A DNA stretch of 64,000 nt from Arthrinium phaeospermum. Its lineage: Eukaryota; Ascomycota; Sordariomycetes; Amphisphaeriales; Apiosporaceae. The notes under the pieces were generated by a model, which was not told where the DNA came from, ran no database searches, and saw only the letters and a list, made by a program, of their open reading frames with translations. Positions 1-11,325 of this stretch are shown here, in pieces; position 1 is the stretch's first letter; every line of letters begins with the position of its first letter. The stretch lies in contig QYRS01000006.1 of NCBI GenBank assembly GCA_006503535.1, positions 434,001-498,000 of the forward strand, given 5' to 3'. A program made the translations under genes and the position numbers.

Positions 1-1052
1 GTGAGCAGGTTGGCTTGCCGGCCCTCGATGGCCTTCTGCTTCCTCACGTCCGAGAACGCGCTGCGTCCGTCTCGGATCATCTCGCCTCGCTGCTCCTTGT
101 TCATGGTGCCCACCGCTCTAGGGACGCTCCATCGTACCCGCAGCGGGCATCCGGAAATCACGGCGCGTCCCTGGCATGCTTCGGCGGCCTTCTCGGCGCT
201 TGCCCTCGTCTCGTAGTTGACGAATGCGCAATGTGACATGTGACTGCAAACCAAGCTCTTGATCTTGCCGTGTACCTTGAAGAACTCGCGGAGCTTGTAT
301 TCGGGGAGGTCGTCCTCCACACCGGTAACGAAAAGTGACATGATCGATTTGTCGGAAGGTGGCTGCCAGTCTTTAGGACCGGGCGGTAGTTGCGACGCGG
401 AGGGGAACGGCCGCTTCTTGTTGTTGCCTCGAGGGCCAGCGCCTGTCGCTCTCGCAGCTCGAGAATCGTTTGTACGAATGGGGCCTGGTCCACCCACGCC
501 AGCGCCGACAGCTGGACTGCCACCGCCGCTGCCGCTAGCCGACGCCGTCGCAGCCGAGCCGTCCTCGATGGCGCGGCCCTTGCGGAAGTAGGGCTTGCTG
601 GCGGCCAGCTTGCGGAGGAGCTCGCGCCCCTTCTCGTCGGCCTTTTCGTACTCCTCGGTGCCGCCGCGGCCCTCCTCGATCTCCTTCTCCATGTTCTGGG
701 CGAAGTACTCGCGGTTGATCTCGCTGCCGGGGCCGGGGGCGACCATCTTGAGGGCGGCGTCGCGGACAGCGATGGGCAAACCGAAGGACAGGTCGAGCAT
801 GCAGCACTGGCAGCAGTTCTTGAGGCGGGCGCAGGTGAGGCAGATGTTGGTGCGCTTCTTGCGGCCGTGGGCGCGGTCGCCGCTCCAGCTGAAGATGGTG
901 AAGGGGCGCGTGCAGAGCTTGCACTCGGCGCCGTAGTCCTCCTTGAGCATCTTGACGTAGGGGTTGTCGGGCAGGCACGACTCGCACACGGACGGGAAGT
1001 CGGTCGTCTCCCAGCCGGACCGGTTGAGATCCTGCTTGATTTGCGGCGGCAT
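1..1052 (-). CDS. slt11: Pre-mRNA-splicing factor SLT11/RBM22 family (3' end outside window)
   Basis: The reading frame is open from the ATG at 1052 to the left edge, giving 350 codons with no intron and no stop. The N-terminus carries a Cys-rich zinc-binding region: C23-x2-C26, C44-x2-C47, C71-x2-C74 and C80, C81, C83, C84. A Gly/Ser/Ala-rich linker follows (about 185-225), then an RRM from about residue 238 with a SLFVTGV-like RNP2 strand and an HCAFVNYETRA-like RNP1. This order (zinc fingers, then RRM) is that of fungal SLT11 and animal RBM22, which sit in the spliceosome near the U6 snRNA and the catalytic centre. It is divergently oriented to the FAD oxidase gene at 2038. The missing part is the C-terminal tail. 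Family assignment is from motif order and is firm. Confidence 0.9.
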   Translation of the reverse strand, partial: MPPQIKQDLNRSGWETTDFPSVCESCLPDNPYVKMLKEDYGAECKLCTRPFTIFSWSGDRAHGRKKRTNICLTCARLKNCCQCCMLDLSFGLPIAVRDAALKMVAPGPGSEINREYFAQNMEKEIEEGRGGTEEYEKADEKGRELLRKLAASKPYFRKGRAIEDGSAATASASGSGGGSPAVGAGVGGPGPIRTNDSRAARATGAGPRGNNKKRPFPSASQLPPGPKDWQPPSDKSIMSLFVTGVEDDLPEYKLREFFKVHGKIKSLVCSHMSHCAFVNYETRASAEKAAEACQGRAVISGCPLRVRWSVPRAVGTMNKEQRGEMIRDGRSAFSDVRKQKAIEGRQANLL

Positions 1053-2037
1053 CTTGGGTTGTTGGGTTTCGATGTCGTTGCTATGATTGATTTGGGGTAG
1101 GTGGTGAGGAAGTCGCGATCAAAACAAGCGACAAAGGCGCCAATTGCATCAATTGTTGATTGCGATTTCTAAAGTGGCGACAATGTCATACTTGCTTTCT
1201 CCGATGGCTGAATAATCTGGATAAGCAAGCGCCTTATCTGCTGCAATCCACTTGCGATAACCTTAAATCTCTTATCCGCTGCCTGGCGGGTTTTATGCCC
1301 AGATTTATGCAAGCACTGGTGGCAGTGCACACCTTCTGTGGCTGTGCTAGTGGCTCGCAGCTTCTTTACCCCTATCTCAAAAATGACTGACTCTTCCCGT
1401 CTCAGGGGTTAGTCAGTCCAACATTAGCAACTCTTTGAATCGGAGCGACTGAAAAACTCCCAAATCAATTCTTTCTCATACACATGTTACGAGGAATTAG
1501 ATATGCCGGTTGCCACACAGAATTCGCCTCATTCTATATAGAATGAGCAGCGCATCTTCATATCATCCGGCACACCTAAGTTTATTCCATCTTACACCTT
1601 TTTAAAAGGTATGTTGGAACTCAGTCAGCCGTACTCAGAGTATAGACAATTCCATGTTCACCTTCCTTTCAATTGATGGGGATTTTAAGGATAGCTTTGT
1701 ACGTCCCCTCGTGCCCATGTAGCTTATCACGAGGTAAAACTACAAACGGGATCAGATTAAAATAGGAAAGACATATCCAGCTATGTTGCTTTGAGATATA
1801 CGATGGACTAAATATCCGTTTGCGGCACTAGTGTAATTTCTGCCTCTTTCTAGTCGGGGCCGCCCTTGTTTGCCGCGCTCAACTGCAACCCTTCAGATCA
1901 GAACAAAGAACCCAGGGGTTTCCTTTATGAGCCAATGATTTACCACACATCCATGGACGTGGGGAAATCCTAACATACTCCTTCCCGAAATTTATCAAAT
2001 ATAGATCTATATAAGTAAAATCAGCTGCCGCATAATC
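1053..2037. promoter_or_regulatory. Divergent intergenic region between slt11 and the FAD oxidase gene
   Basis: This 985-bp stretch has no convincing gene. Being between two divergently transcribed genes, it should hold both promoters. A TATATAAG-like element lies at about 2008-2015, only about 25 bp before the oxidase ATG, so it may instead be in the leader. The rest is AT-richer than the flanking coding DNA. Confidence 0.4.
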
Positions 2038-4246
2038 ATGCCACCAAAGAATCCCCAGGGAAACAAGCGTCCGTCGCCAGCCGGCTCCGACACAGATGAG
2101 GCCACAGGCAGTGTGCCGCGTCCTGCCAAGAGAGTAGCGTTCGCCGCACAGGATGCGGACGACGAGGCTTCGGCGGACGACCAGCCCGAAGCCCCGTCGT
2201 CCACCGCCCCCTGCACCTCCAACGACCCCTACCGAACCCCGCCCTCCGAACTCGCGAGCAGCGGCGCGTCCAGCGCGAACAACTCGCCGCCGTCGAGGAC
2301 GAGGGCGCCGCCGACGCCCCTGCGCACGTCCCCGGCGGCCGAGTTCATGAACGAGTGCCGCGCGGCCAAGATGTACGTGTACTGCCCGGGCCAGCTCGAG
2401 TACGAGCGGTCCGTGTCGTCGACGAACCTGCTGTACCGGTTCACGCGGCCGGACTGCGTGGTGCAGCCGCGGGACGAGTCGGACGTCGCGCTGGTGGTGC
2501 GGGCGTGCCGGGCGCACGAGCTGCGGCTGACGGTGCGGGGCGGCGCGCACTCGTACGCCGGGTTCGCGACGACGGACACGGGGGTGCTGATGGACATGCA
2601 CCGGATGAACGGCACGCACCTCGACATGGACAAGGGCGTCATGTACGTCGACGCCGGCGCGCGCTGGGCCGACGTCTACAAGCGCATCGTCAACGGGCGG
2701 CACAACGGCTACGTGCTCAACGGCGGCCGCTGCCCCACCGTCGGCGTGAGCGGCTACCTCATGGGCGCCGGGCTGGGCCCCTTCACCCGCACCCTCGGCA
2801 TGGGCTCCGACTCGGTCCTGGCCATCACCGTCGTCACGGCCGACGGCGAGACGCTGCACGTCGACGAGTCCGACGACCGCTACTCGGCCAAGGGGCAGCT
2901 CTTCTGGGCGCTCCGGGGCGCCGGCGGCGGCAACTTCGGCGTCGTCGTGCAGTGGAAGCTGCGGGTCGAGAAGCTCAAGGACCCCTGCGGCCTCGTCACG
3001 TCGGGCCGCTACGTCTGGTCCTACGACGCCAACAAGCCCGACCCGCCCCCGGAGATGAACATCTGCGGCTGTGTCGAGTCCAAGGAGAACCAGCTGAAGC
3101 TCCAGGAGTGGCACCAGGACAACATGGCGGCCATCATGAGCCGCTTCTACGCGTACAAGTGGCCGGACGAGATCACCATCGACACCACTTGGGTCCACCA
3201 GGCCGGAGACAGCAAGGGGACGGACGTGCGGTTCATCACCTACTGCGACGGCAACCATGAGTTCTTCTCAGAACATGTAGACGCAGCGTTTTCGGATCCA
3301 AGGATCCGCAATCAAATGAAGCGGCGCTGCATGGAGGAGAAGTCTAGTCGCTTTCTCCACGAGACACTAGCGTAAGTTTGCTTCACATACCCGTTGCAAG
3401 CACCCCTTATCTTCGGCAACTTTACGGCTAATCTCCCTCAACAGTGCGCAGTGGAGCGAGGAGACGGTCCGGATGATCCCCACGGCGACCCAGTTCCGGC
3501 TGTACGCGGGCTTCGGCATCGACAACGAAACCTCGATGCGCGCGATGGACAGGATCATCGTGATCCTCAAGCAGGAGCTCGACCGGTTCGGCGAGCTGTT
3601 CCGGGGCGAGCAGGCCGAGTGCAGCGTCACCTTCATCCACACGGGCGGCGCGGCGCGGCGCAAGAGCCGGTGCGTGACGCCCTACCGGTGGCGGCGGACC
3701 AACTACCAGGCCTACATCCAGGTGACCTTCACGGACAAGTGGCTGGAGCGGTGCATGCGGGGGTTCCTGGCCAAGTTCAAGTCGCGGGTGAAGCCGCACT
3801 CGGTCGCCAAGCAAGCCGTCTTCGTCAACTTCCCCGACGCGGCGCTGCCCGAGGGGGCGTACGAGCGGGCCTACTACGGCAAGAACCTGCTCAAGCTGCG
3901 GCAGGTCAAGAAGCTGCACGACCCGACCGACTTCTTCAACGGGCCCCAGTCGGTCCGCCTGCCCGACGACCACGAGGACGTCGCCACGGCCCTGGCGCGC
4001 GCCGACATCGAGCTGGCCGCGTCCGGGTCGGAGCCCGAGCCCGAGGCGCCGACCCCGGTCTACCAGGACGAGCTGCTGACCGACAAAGTCTCCACCGAGC
4101 GCTGGGACAAAGGGGGTGACGTGCCCGAGACCGAGTTCCTGCACAATACGGTCAAGGTCCGGCCCCCCCTCGTTCAACACTACCCCATTATACAGCCCGG
4201 GACGAAGGCCAAGGACATTACTTTTTTCTTTGGGTCGCCTGGTTGA
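2038..4246 (+). CDS. BBE-type FAD-linked oxidoreductase (PCMH fold), 711 aa
   Basis: Two exons, 2038-3371 and 3445-4246, are joined by a 73-bp GTAAGT...CAG intron with a CTAAT branch site; the join gives 711 codons plus stop. Residues 1-100 are a Ser/Pro/Asp-rich extension with no signal peptide. The FAD-binding PCMH domain follows. RGGAHSYAG places His171, and GGRCPTVGVSG places Cys232, where berberine-bridge-type enzymes form the 8-alpha-histidyl and 6-S-cysteinyl bonds to FAD, so bicovalent FAD is predicted. The C-terminus has a BBE motif (YYGKNLLKLRQVKKLHDP). Such enzymes oxidise sugars, alkaloids or polyketides; the substrate cannot be read from sequence. Most fungal relatives are secreted, so the long basic/acidic N-terminus with no signal is unusual. 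Family is confident; role is open. Confidence 0.85.
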
Positions 4247-4503
4247 TGTTTGTACCATATAGTCGGGGGTTTGTTTGGTCGTTGCATTTCCTTGTCGCTT
4301 TCTAACCGGGCGTCGTATTCCGCTTCTCTCCAGCATGGATGATGGCATTGGAGACGTGATACTGCTGCCGATATGTATCTAAGACTATCCGGTCATCTAG
4401 AATATTATTCTTATTTCCTAGTATGAACTATTGACTCTACTATGTCTGTATCATGCCCTACTTCAAGTCCAGGATCAATACCCATATCTTCTATCTCATA
4501 TGT

Positions 4504-5987
4504 TCAACTCCCTTGAAACAATTTGGACAATCTATTCGTCCTCATCGGCCACTCGTCGTCCAACGACCGCTTGATCGGCACACTAGCCCCATTCCCCATC
4601 GATACCGAAACCTCGCGCGTAACCACAATATCCGCCGTCGGCGGCGTCGGCGGCGGCGGCGGCAGCTGTTGTTGTGGGTGGTGGTGATGGGGCGCATACT
4701 CAATGGCCGCCCCCTCTTCGACGTCGTCGATGGCGCCGTACTTGTCGTGGGTGCTCCAGTGCGGCGAGCGCGGGCTTCGGGACGAGGAGCCGCCCGAGCC
4801 CCCGATGGTGACGAGGTGGAGGTCGTGCTTGGGCCCGTTGGTGCGCGAGTGGCCCAGCGCGCTCATGCGCCGGCTGAGGCGGGTGTTGGTCAGGACCGAG
4901 TTCGTCATCGTCTTGAGGATCGGGCCCAGGGTCGGCAGGCAGGCCGAGATGATGCCGCTGGCCATCTCGACGACGTCCCAGGCTTGGGCTTCGGCGAGGG
5001 TATCTGCGAGTAGGGCGTCAGTTTGGTATGCTTGCTTAAGTGGGGATGAGGATTAGGATCGGTCGGAAGACATACAAGTGGGATCGTTTGGGTCGAACTT
5101 GAAGAACATGGCTAGCCGGTAGCAGCTCGTGAAGACGACGTACGAGCCCAGCAAGAAGGTACCAATAATGAAAGCCTTCTGCGCCGTGTTGATCTTGAGG
5201 GTCAACACCGGTCGGAGCGGCAGACACAGGATGGCGACGTCGCAGAGGATATTCATGCTGGCCATGGGGGGCTCCGTGTGCAGAAGATTGCCGCACGTGC
5301 CTTCAGCCCAAGGCTGCCATGCCTTCGTGACGGGGATGCACTGGAAGACGATGAGGAAGACGGCGGTAATGGTCCACAGCACAGAGAAGATGCCGAGCAC
5401 GAGCCCGCCGATCTTCATCAGCCGCACCGGGAAGGTCCGCCAGTAGAAGAAGAGCAGCGAGATCTTGTAGGTGTTGATCGAAGTCACGTATAGCAGCTCG
5501 CCAGCAAACAGGACCTGTTCGACATTCAAAGCCACGGATCAGTCTTTCTTCTTCGGCCGATGGTGTTCTGTCCCAATAAATTCTCGTCATACCTTGCTAA
5601 GCGACTCGATGTGGTCTACGGACATTGCACTTATGTGTATACCGATACCCATGTTAATCACTATCACACACAGCACAAGTTAGATTCGGGGCCGGGAAGG
5701 TGGTTTCCAACCGGTGCATCGAGTAATGACGTACTGACAATATGGATTGCAAAGTTGGCGTACAGCAGCATCAAAGCCAGCAAACACGTCCAGTCGTCGG
5801 CGCCGATGTGCATGCCCTGCTTCCAGCGGCCCAGGAAGCGCCATACCACGAAAAGCGTCGCGAGAACAGTAATGACAATAACTAGGGTGCGGGGCTGGTC
5901 GCACAGCTCCTCCGACAGGTCTTGTACTTTCGAGGCGGCCACCAGGGCTGATGCGAAGCCCTCGCGGGCGGCGGTGTCGTTGTACAT
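4504..5987 (-). CDS. Pth11-like seven-transmembrane protein (fungal rhodopsin-like domain), 419 aa
   Basis: Four exons on the minus strand (5735-5987, 5593-5660, 5076-5514, 4504-5003) join in frame to 419 codons. Introns have GTACGT, GTATGA and GTATGT donors and AG acceptors. The start is the ATG at 5987; the open frame upstream has only a TTG. Seven hydrophobic segments are visible, with the family marks GADDW before TM2, a G-x-G-x-H in the small second exon, K-x-S-L-x-FYWR after TM3, and AWDVVEMASG-IISACLPTLGP in TM7. The C-terminal tail has a His/Gln/Pro run. There is no CFEM domain. Proteins of this family (Pth11 in Magnaporthe) are plasma-membrane receptors, some for surface or host cues. 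Ligand unknown. Confidence 0.85.
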
Positions 5988-8438
5988 GCTGGTCGCCGCG
6001 TGGGAGGATCGAGATTCGCGACGGCTTGGCGGCACTACTGGTAGTCCGGAAGATCCTGAAGGAGAAGGAGAAAAAAACAACAGAAAGAATGCAGACGCCT
6101 AGTCAATGTCTCCATGCTCTAGTCTATATAGGCTCATCGGTGCCTTGCCCAACTGTCCATGCGACGGATTCGCTCCCCTGTCCATTCGGCTATCGGGTGC
6201 CCTTTCGAGAAAGCCTTGCATGACCTTTCTGCAGCCCGCAGGGTTCGAGGTGGATACACGCCTAAGGGATATTCTGCGTAGAGTCGCATTCCGGCCGCTG
6301 ATGAAGTCCTGACACGATCTTGGACTGGGGGAAGCTGTCATGGTGATCGCGGCCCGTGGGCTCCGGATTAACGGCCATCATGTGCATGTTCCTGCGTGAA
6401 CCACTATCGGTAGCTGGCGGTTTGCGAGTTCTGCTGGTGCACGGATGGCAGGGGTAAGAGATGAGCGTCAGGCGAGACACCACAGATTGGGGGCTCGATA
6501 ACCGGATATCGCGAGCTTTTTGCTCCCACGTGGGACCGAATCTTGGTTGACGAACGATCGGCGAGTCAGATTCTTCGGATGACAGGCGTACGAATCCTGG
6601 CAGCAGCAGCACACAGACCTTCTTGGCCAGCCCGGCCTTCCTGTTCCGCCATGGCCACGGCACTTGCCGATCCAGGGTCCCCCGTTTATCCGAGATTGTT
6701 TCGTAAATCCGGTACGTTCATCAGTGTTTGCAGCCGATCAAAGCGGCGGAAGGGTCTGGCCAGCGACAAGATATCGCCGGTTTGTACGTCGTGGTGCCCC
6801 GATTTGGCGTCGTATGCAGATGTATGCAGGCATGCACCCTGCATCGTCTGGGGTCGGCTGCGCATGTCAAAGCTTAGCTTGCATTTACATGAGTAAGTAG
6901 CGATGGAAACCTTTCGCTCAAGTTGCATTGAAAAGAGGTCTTGTCCGCTTCTTACGATAACACACCACGTAAACAGCCGGATCGTACCAATCTCTTATTT
7001 CAACAGTGCATACGCGTGGCTCTGTGGCTTGGGCAGCAGATGGCCGAGCCGATAGTGTACTACCTGTCTCTTGTCGACGGGCTGGTGCAAACGCGTCAAA
7101 GATCATGAGGTGGTAGCTGGATCCGGCTGCGGATTCCCAGAAGGTCCGAGAACAGACGCGTAACAGGATATTTCGCCCAGGCTGGCTTCTTATTAACGTG
7201 TAATAGATAAATAGAGAGCACTAGCAGAAATGAAACCTGGACCCAATATCATACAGGAACTGAACAAAGGCGATCGTATCAAAGTCGCTCGGGTTGTGAC
7301 ATTTACGCCAAGATCGGGACAAATGTGTTGCTGTGCCGCATGCACGCGTTGCCGGATCTTCGTCGAAAATGTAACCATGCACCCCAGTATCTGTAACTAC
7401 CTAAACATTACTCTGGGGACCCATGTCTTTATTCACACATCCCCAACACCCGAAGATTTCAGGCTCAAGGTTCGGCCCGCGTGGCAAGAAAACCAAACTG
7501 TCAACTACGGGAGCCAGTAAAGTCAATCAACAGATGAATCCTAATTTCACGACAAATGATCGGTTTAGCTTCATCAAGGTAAAGGAATGCAGTGCTACTG
7601 CCTGTAAAACCAACCAAAGCGGGGCAGCAACCAACTGAACGCATGTGAATTGCACTGGAGGTTACCGTGAAAGCTGACGACATCACGTCATCCTCACGAG
7701 ACATGGAATAAATCAGAGTGAAAACAACAAATTGATTACGTGTGAAGCAAACTACTATCTACTTGAACTACTTGACCAAAAGAAAATTCATATTCCAAAA
7801 CCCTGATCCCTCCCGTCAGAAAAACGCCGTCGGTGTTGTTGTCGGTGCTGTTGTCGGTGTTGACTGATGCTGGGCGGCGGCTGATCGTGTGATATCTGTA
7901 GACTCAAACCCCGTCAGTACAATGGCACTGGTAAGTTCATACTCGAGATCTTTGAACAAGGAACCACCTCTCCCCAGTGCGACCTGGGCTATGCCAGATC
8001 CCAGATACCAACCCGAGAGAAGGCTGCGAATTCCCAATTGACGAGCCCACCCAGTGCCTTTTTAAGCCCGCTCTTGTCGTTTGAGTCAAAGCTGCCCTGA
8101 ACAACCACCTTACTCGAGCGGACGAATCGGGGAGCCGGGAGTGTGTTGCCCTCCCCCAAAGTAGGGGGCGTTGACCCGAACGGCGTCAGCACCCACGGTT
8201 GACTCCGGCTTGATCCCCGCGAACGAGCCGAGGGGTGGGTCATGGGGTTGGGTGTCGCATGGGAATGGCGAGGGGATTGGCATGTGGGAAGAAAAATCCG
8301 AGAGGCGACCTCAAGAAAAACAAGCTGGGGGAACTTACTTGATGAATATGTGGCGAGGTGCTTTGCACCTGCATCGATGAATGTTTGCGATGGATAATGT
8401 GGTTGTTGGCATGTAATAAATATGTATGAAGGTGTGAT
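5988..8438. other. Gene-poor intergenic region
   Basis: About 2.4 kb with only short, frame-inconsistent ORFs. On the minus strand at 7816-8243 two overlapping reading frames look weakly protein-like, but I could not join them convincingly. No RNA gene or intact transposon was recognised. Confidence 0.4.
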
Positions 8439-8518
8439 GATGAAGGAGGATGGTGATGAAGGAGGATGGTGATGAAGGAGGATGGTGATGAAGGAGGATG
8501 GTGATGAAGGAGGATGGA
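8439..8518. repeat. 16-bp minisatellite, about 5 copies
   Basis: The unit GATGAAGGAGGATGGT repeats exactly at 8439, 8455, 8471 and 8487, with a fifth copy at 8503 that differs in its last base. Looser GATG/GAAGG-rich sequence follows to about 8600. The unit length is not a multiple of three, so the Ser/Pro/His-rich ORFs across it are artefacts of the repeat. Confidence 0.9.
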
Positions 8519-9469
8519 TGGAAGTGTGATGAAGGAGAAGGACGGAAGTGTGTTGGTGGATGTAGGAGGGAAGAGGGAAGTTGAGAGGGAAGAGGTAGGA
8601 AGGCAGGGTTTTATGTGGTTGGAGAGGGCACATCAGTAGGCGGCTGATTGTGATTTTCCAACAATGTCAAGCTCCTAACCCAAAGTGGAGAACTGATTTT
8701 TGATAAATGGAAAGTGAACTGCTGAAACTGTCAAGCAGAGGGCAGTAGATCAGTATATCAGTAAAGAGCTGGCACCTCAATAGCACTGATTGTCCTGATT
8801 TGGTGTCAGTCTGGCACCTACCTACTTACCTTACCTAATGCACTTACACACTGCCAGGTACCCAGAGAATCACTAAAAGCAGCACCACGAGGATCAGTGG
8901 GCTCTAATTGGCCAGAAAGAATTCATTGTTTGTGATTCCCCTACCGATCTTCACTCTTAGTGGCCAATGTACCAAAGTGACCTGAGTCCACCCCCTGAGA
9001 TCAATGTGGAGTTGATACCAACGTGACCAGCCAAGTTAGATAGAAATCTTTACCTGTAGATATAAATATTCAATATAAATATTCAATATGTAAATATTTA
9101 ATATGTAATGGTATAAATGTATTCAATATTGCTGGGTAATTTATATAAGCAACTGAATCTGGTGGGAGAAACGCTTTCGCCATCGATACTGAGGTCATGT
9201 CTACCATAGTCAATGCCCAGTGATTGGGCTGTGATGGTGATTGCCCCACCTTCGTAAGTTGACGTTGCATCTTTTTTTTTTTCGATTCATACTAACGCTC
9301 CCCGACAGAAACAAAAGACTTGCATTGCATGTCAAGTGAGGGCGTTCCTATGGCACGCAGTTCAACCAGCAACAAAGCAATTTTTTCATTTGACTTTCCG
9401 CTGCTATTCTCCAAGTCGTCACCATCTACCAACACTTGACTACGACTATCTACCCATCCGACGATCAAC
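8519..9469. other. AT-rich intergenic region with short repeats
   Basis: No gene seen. At about 9058-9130 there are several near-copies of ATAAATATTCAAT/ATGTAAATATT, an AT-only repeat patch. A poly-T tract lies at about 9272-9282. The last 200 bp would be the promoter of the gene at 9470. Confidence 0.5.
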
Positions 9470-11020
9470 ATGTCTGTCCCTCTCCCACCTCTGTCGCCGG
9501 ACAGCTGGAAACAACAATGGAGCACATGTTATCCTACATCCTCCCCAACACGCCTGAGTCAAATGTTCTTCGATAAGAATAAAGACACCATCTCCGGAAG
9601 CAAGTTTACAACAGAAGCGGCGCTCGCATTACGTTGCCACTGGGTTTACCTTGACAATGCCATAGACCACCAAGCGATACTCAATGACCTTGTCGAGCAT
9701 GGAGTCATTGAAGCGGATGACGTGACATTCGCCCAGACGTTTCGGAAAGCTTTGCCAAATAAACCATTATTACGGGGAGTTCGAGACGTTATAGGAGCGC
9801 ACATACACAAGGATCTCGATGAGAAAAAGAAAACAACCCGAGAACAAAGCGACAAACTGGAATTCGATGATTTCATGGAGGGGATGCGTCTGATACGGGC
9901 GAGCCCGAACGGAGTTCCTTTCGGAGATTCGTACCAAAACCCTGGGCTGAGTATCGAGCGGTTTTTGGAGGCGATATCCGAGTCAAGAAACAACAACAAA
10001 CGCTCAGATCACCTCGGATGGGTTGAGGGCCTGACGGTCGACGCTTTCCTGGGAAGCTTTCGATCGAGCGTTGGGCAATACGCCCAAATTGTGCACGACA
10101 CTCCGTCCGCTGATCTTCCGTCCTCTGATCCCCCGTCGAAGAAACGGCATAGACACAGAGACCCGACACGATCACAAAGACAGGAATGGCAAGCGGAAGA
10201 TGAAACTATCGTGACGCAGTTCTTTGCCGGGCTTGTGGCGAACGTTCAGAGTCGTATGCAAGACTGTTCACTCAAGACAAACGTGAATGACGTTTTGGAA
10301 GCGACAAGAGATTTGGGTCAGACCAGACCTTCGCGACTAAGCTTCCGTTTCGGCCCCTCGACAACAGATTGCCGGAAGAACCCAACTCTGAGATTTGCAG
10401 GGTATAATGCGGACGTGGACGGATACGTTACGATGCAAGGGGGCAGGATCTCTCAGGAGCTGAAAGAAAAGCAGGAGTCCCCAATAATGGTCGAGGTGAA
10501 AGCATCTGGCTGGAAAGAATACGTTTGGAAGCAGCTGGTTGCCGAAATGGCGGCTTGGATCTACGAGACAATGACACCCGATGACTCGACAAACGCAGCC
10601 AAGGCCGGCATCATGCATCGCAAGGTCATGTTCACTCAGCATGGGGCCCAGATCTATTTGATCGTTGGGTTCTTCGGCAACGACTACCTCCAGTATATCA
10701 ACTCGTGGAGGGAACAGAAGGACGAAGTTCTACCCCTCAATCTTTCGGCCGACATCGAACTGCATAAGCACATGACCTCACCGGACAAGATGGATGACCC
10801 CGAGGAAATCGCTGCAGTCAACAAAATCAAGTCGGGTATGCTACAGATGTACCGGTGGGGGCCCTGGAGGTTGGACATGAGAGAGGATATGCATGCGTTT
10901 TTCACCATCTTGACAGCGATATTGCACGCCAAGGATCGCCAGTATATCGAATATGTCAAGCAACGGGAGCAACGGGGGCGTACGGCGACTACTGGAAAGG
11001 TCAAAAGAACCAAGAACTAG
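9470..11020 (+). CDS. PD-(D/E)XK nuclease-fold-like protein, 516 aa
   Basis: A single exon starts at ATG 9470 and gives 516 residues. The N-terminal 200 residues match nothing I recognise. A basic, Ser/Pro-rich linker lies around 205-240 (KKRHRHRDPTRS). The C-terminal half has the marks of a PD-(D/E)XK fold: a strand with D315/D317 (NADVDGYV), then 25 residues later P-I-M-V-E342-V-K344-A, the E-x-K catalytic pair, followed by a helix with Q-LVAEMAAW like the motif-IV Gln helix of such domains. This fold occurs in restriction-like and repair nucleases and in fungal accessory and effector-like proteins. A nuclease activity is inference only. It lies in an accessory stretch beside an unknown-family gene and is followed by 11-bp repeats. 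Confidence 0.6.
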   Translation: MSVPLPPLSPDSWKQQWSTCYPTSSPTRLSQMFFDKNKDTISGSKFTTEAALALRCHWVYLDNAIDHQAILNDLVEHGVIEADDVTFAQTFRKALPNKPLLRGVRDVIGAHIHKDLDEKKKTTREQSDKLEFDDFMEGMRLIRASPNGVPFGDSYQNPGLSIERFLEAISESRNNNKRSDHLGWVEGLTVDAFLGSFRSSVGQYAQIVHDTPSADLPSSDPPSKKRHRHRDPTRSQRQEWQAEDETIVTQFFAGLVANVQSRMQDCSLKTNVNDVLEATRDLGQTRPSRLSFRFGPSTTDCRKNPTLRFAGYNADVDGYVTMQGGRISQELKEKQESPIMVEVKASGWKEYVWKQLVAEMAAWIYETMTPDDSTNAAKAGIMHRKVMFTQHGAQIYLIVGFFGNDYLQYINSWREQKDEVLPLNLSADIELHKHMTSPDKMDDPEEIAAVNKIKSGMLQMYRWGPWRLDMREDMHAFFTILTAILHAKDRQYIEYVKQREQRGRTATTGKVKRTKN

Positions 11021-11325
11021 AAAACCTTCATTCCAGTACTATGATACTATGAGATAATATGAATAAATGAGATAATCATGAAGTAATCGTACCCAATTGT
11101 GGAATGAACTTATGAAATAATCATGAAATAATCATTATTAACGTACAAAAAAGGAACGGAGGAATGGTTAGGTATGCTTGCATGAAAGTTTTCTTTTTAG
11201 CTGAGCTGACTTGACGAATAATTCTATTGGTTCAGGAAATACATGCTCTCCTTGCTACCAGTCTCCCAGCAGTAAGATACCAATATTGTGCATACCCAGC
11301 TCCTTCAGCGTTGCGTTGCTGTTCC
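11021..11325. repeat. Intergenic region with 11-bp TGARATAATCA direct repeats
   Basis: Copies begin at about 11050, 11068, 11079, 11113 and 11124. They read TGAGATAATC, TGAAGTAATC and TGAAATAATC, and two pairs are exactly 11 bp apart. The block follows the stop of the PD-(D/E)XK gene. The same motif, again in 11-bp pairs, is found inside and between the genes of the histone-like pair at 27-29 kb. Confidence 0.7.

Noticed and set aside
6105..7640. Several 60-130-codon ORFs between 6.1 and 7.6 kb
   Set aside because: Overlapping, conflicting frames with alternative start codons and no recognisable domain or splice pattern.
7816..8243. Minus-strand overlapping frames that look weakly protein-like (SSKVVVQGSFDSNDKSGLKK, then VALGRGGSLFKDLEYELT)
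   Set aside because: They are in different frames. The only join I found uses a poor GTCAAT donor, and no domain or neighbour supports a gene.
7989..8633. 214-codon Ser/Pro/His-rich minus-strand ORF
   Set aside because: Most of it is the translation of the 16-bp minisatellite at 8439-8518, which does not keep a codon frame.
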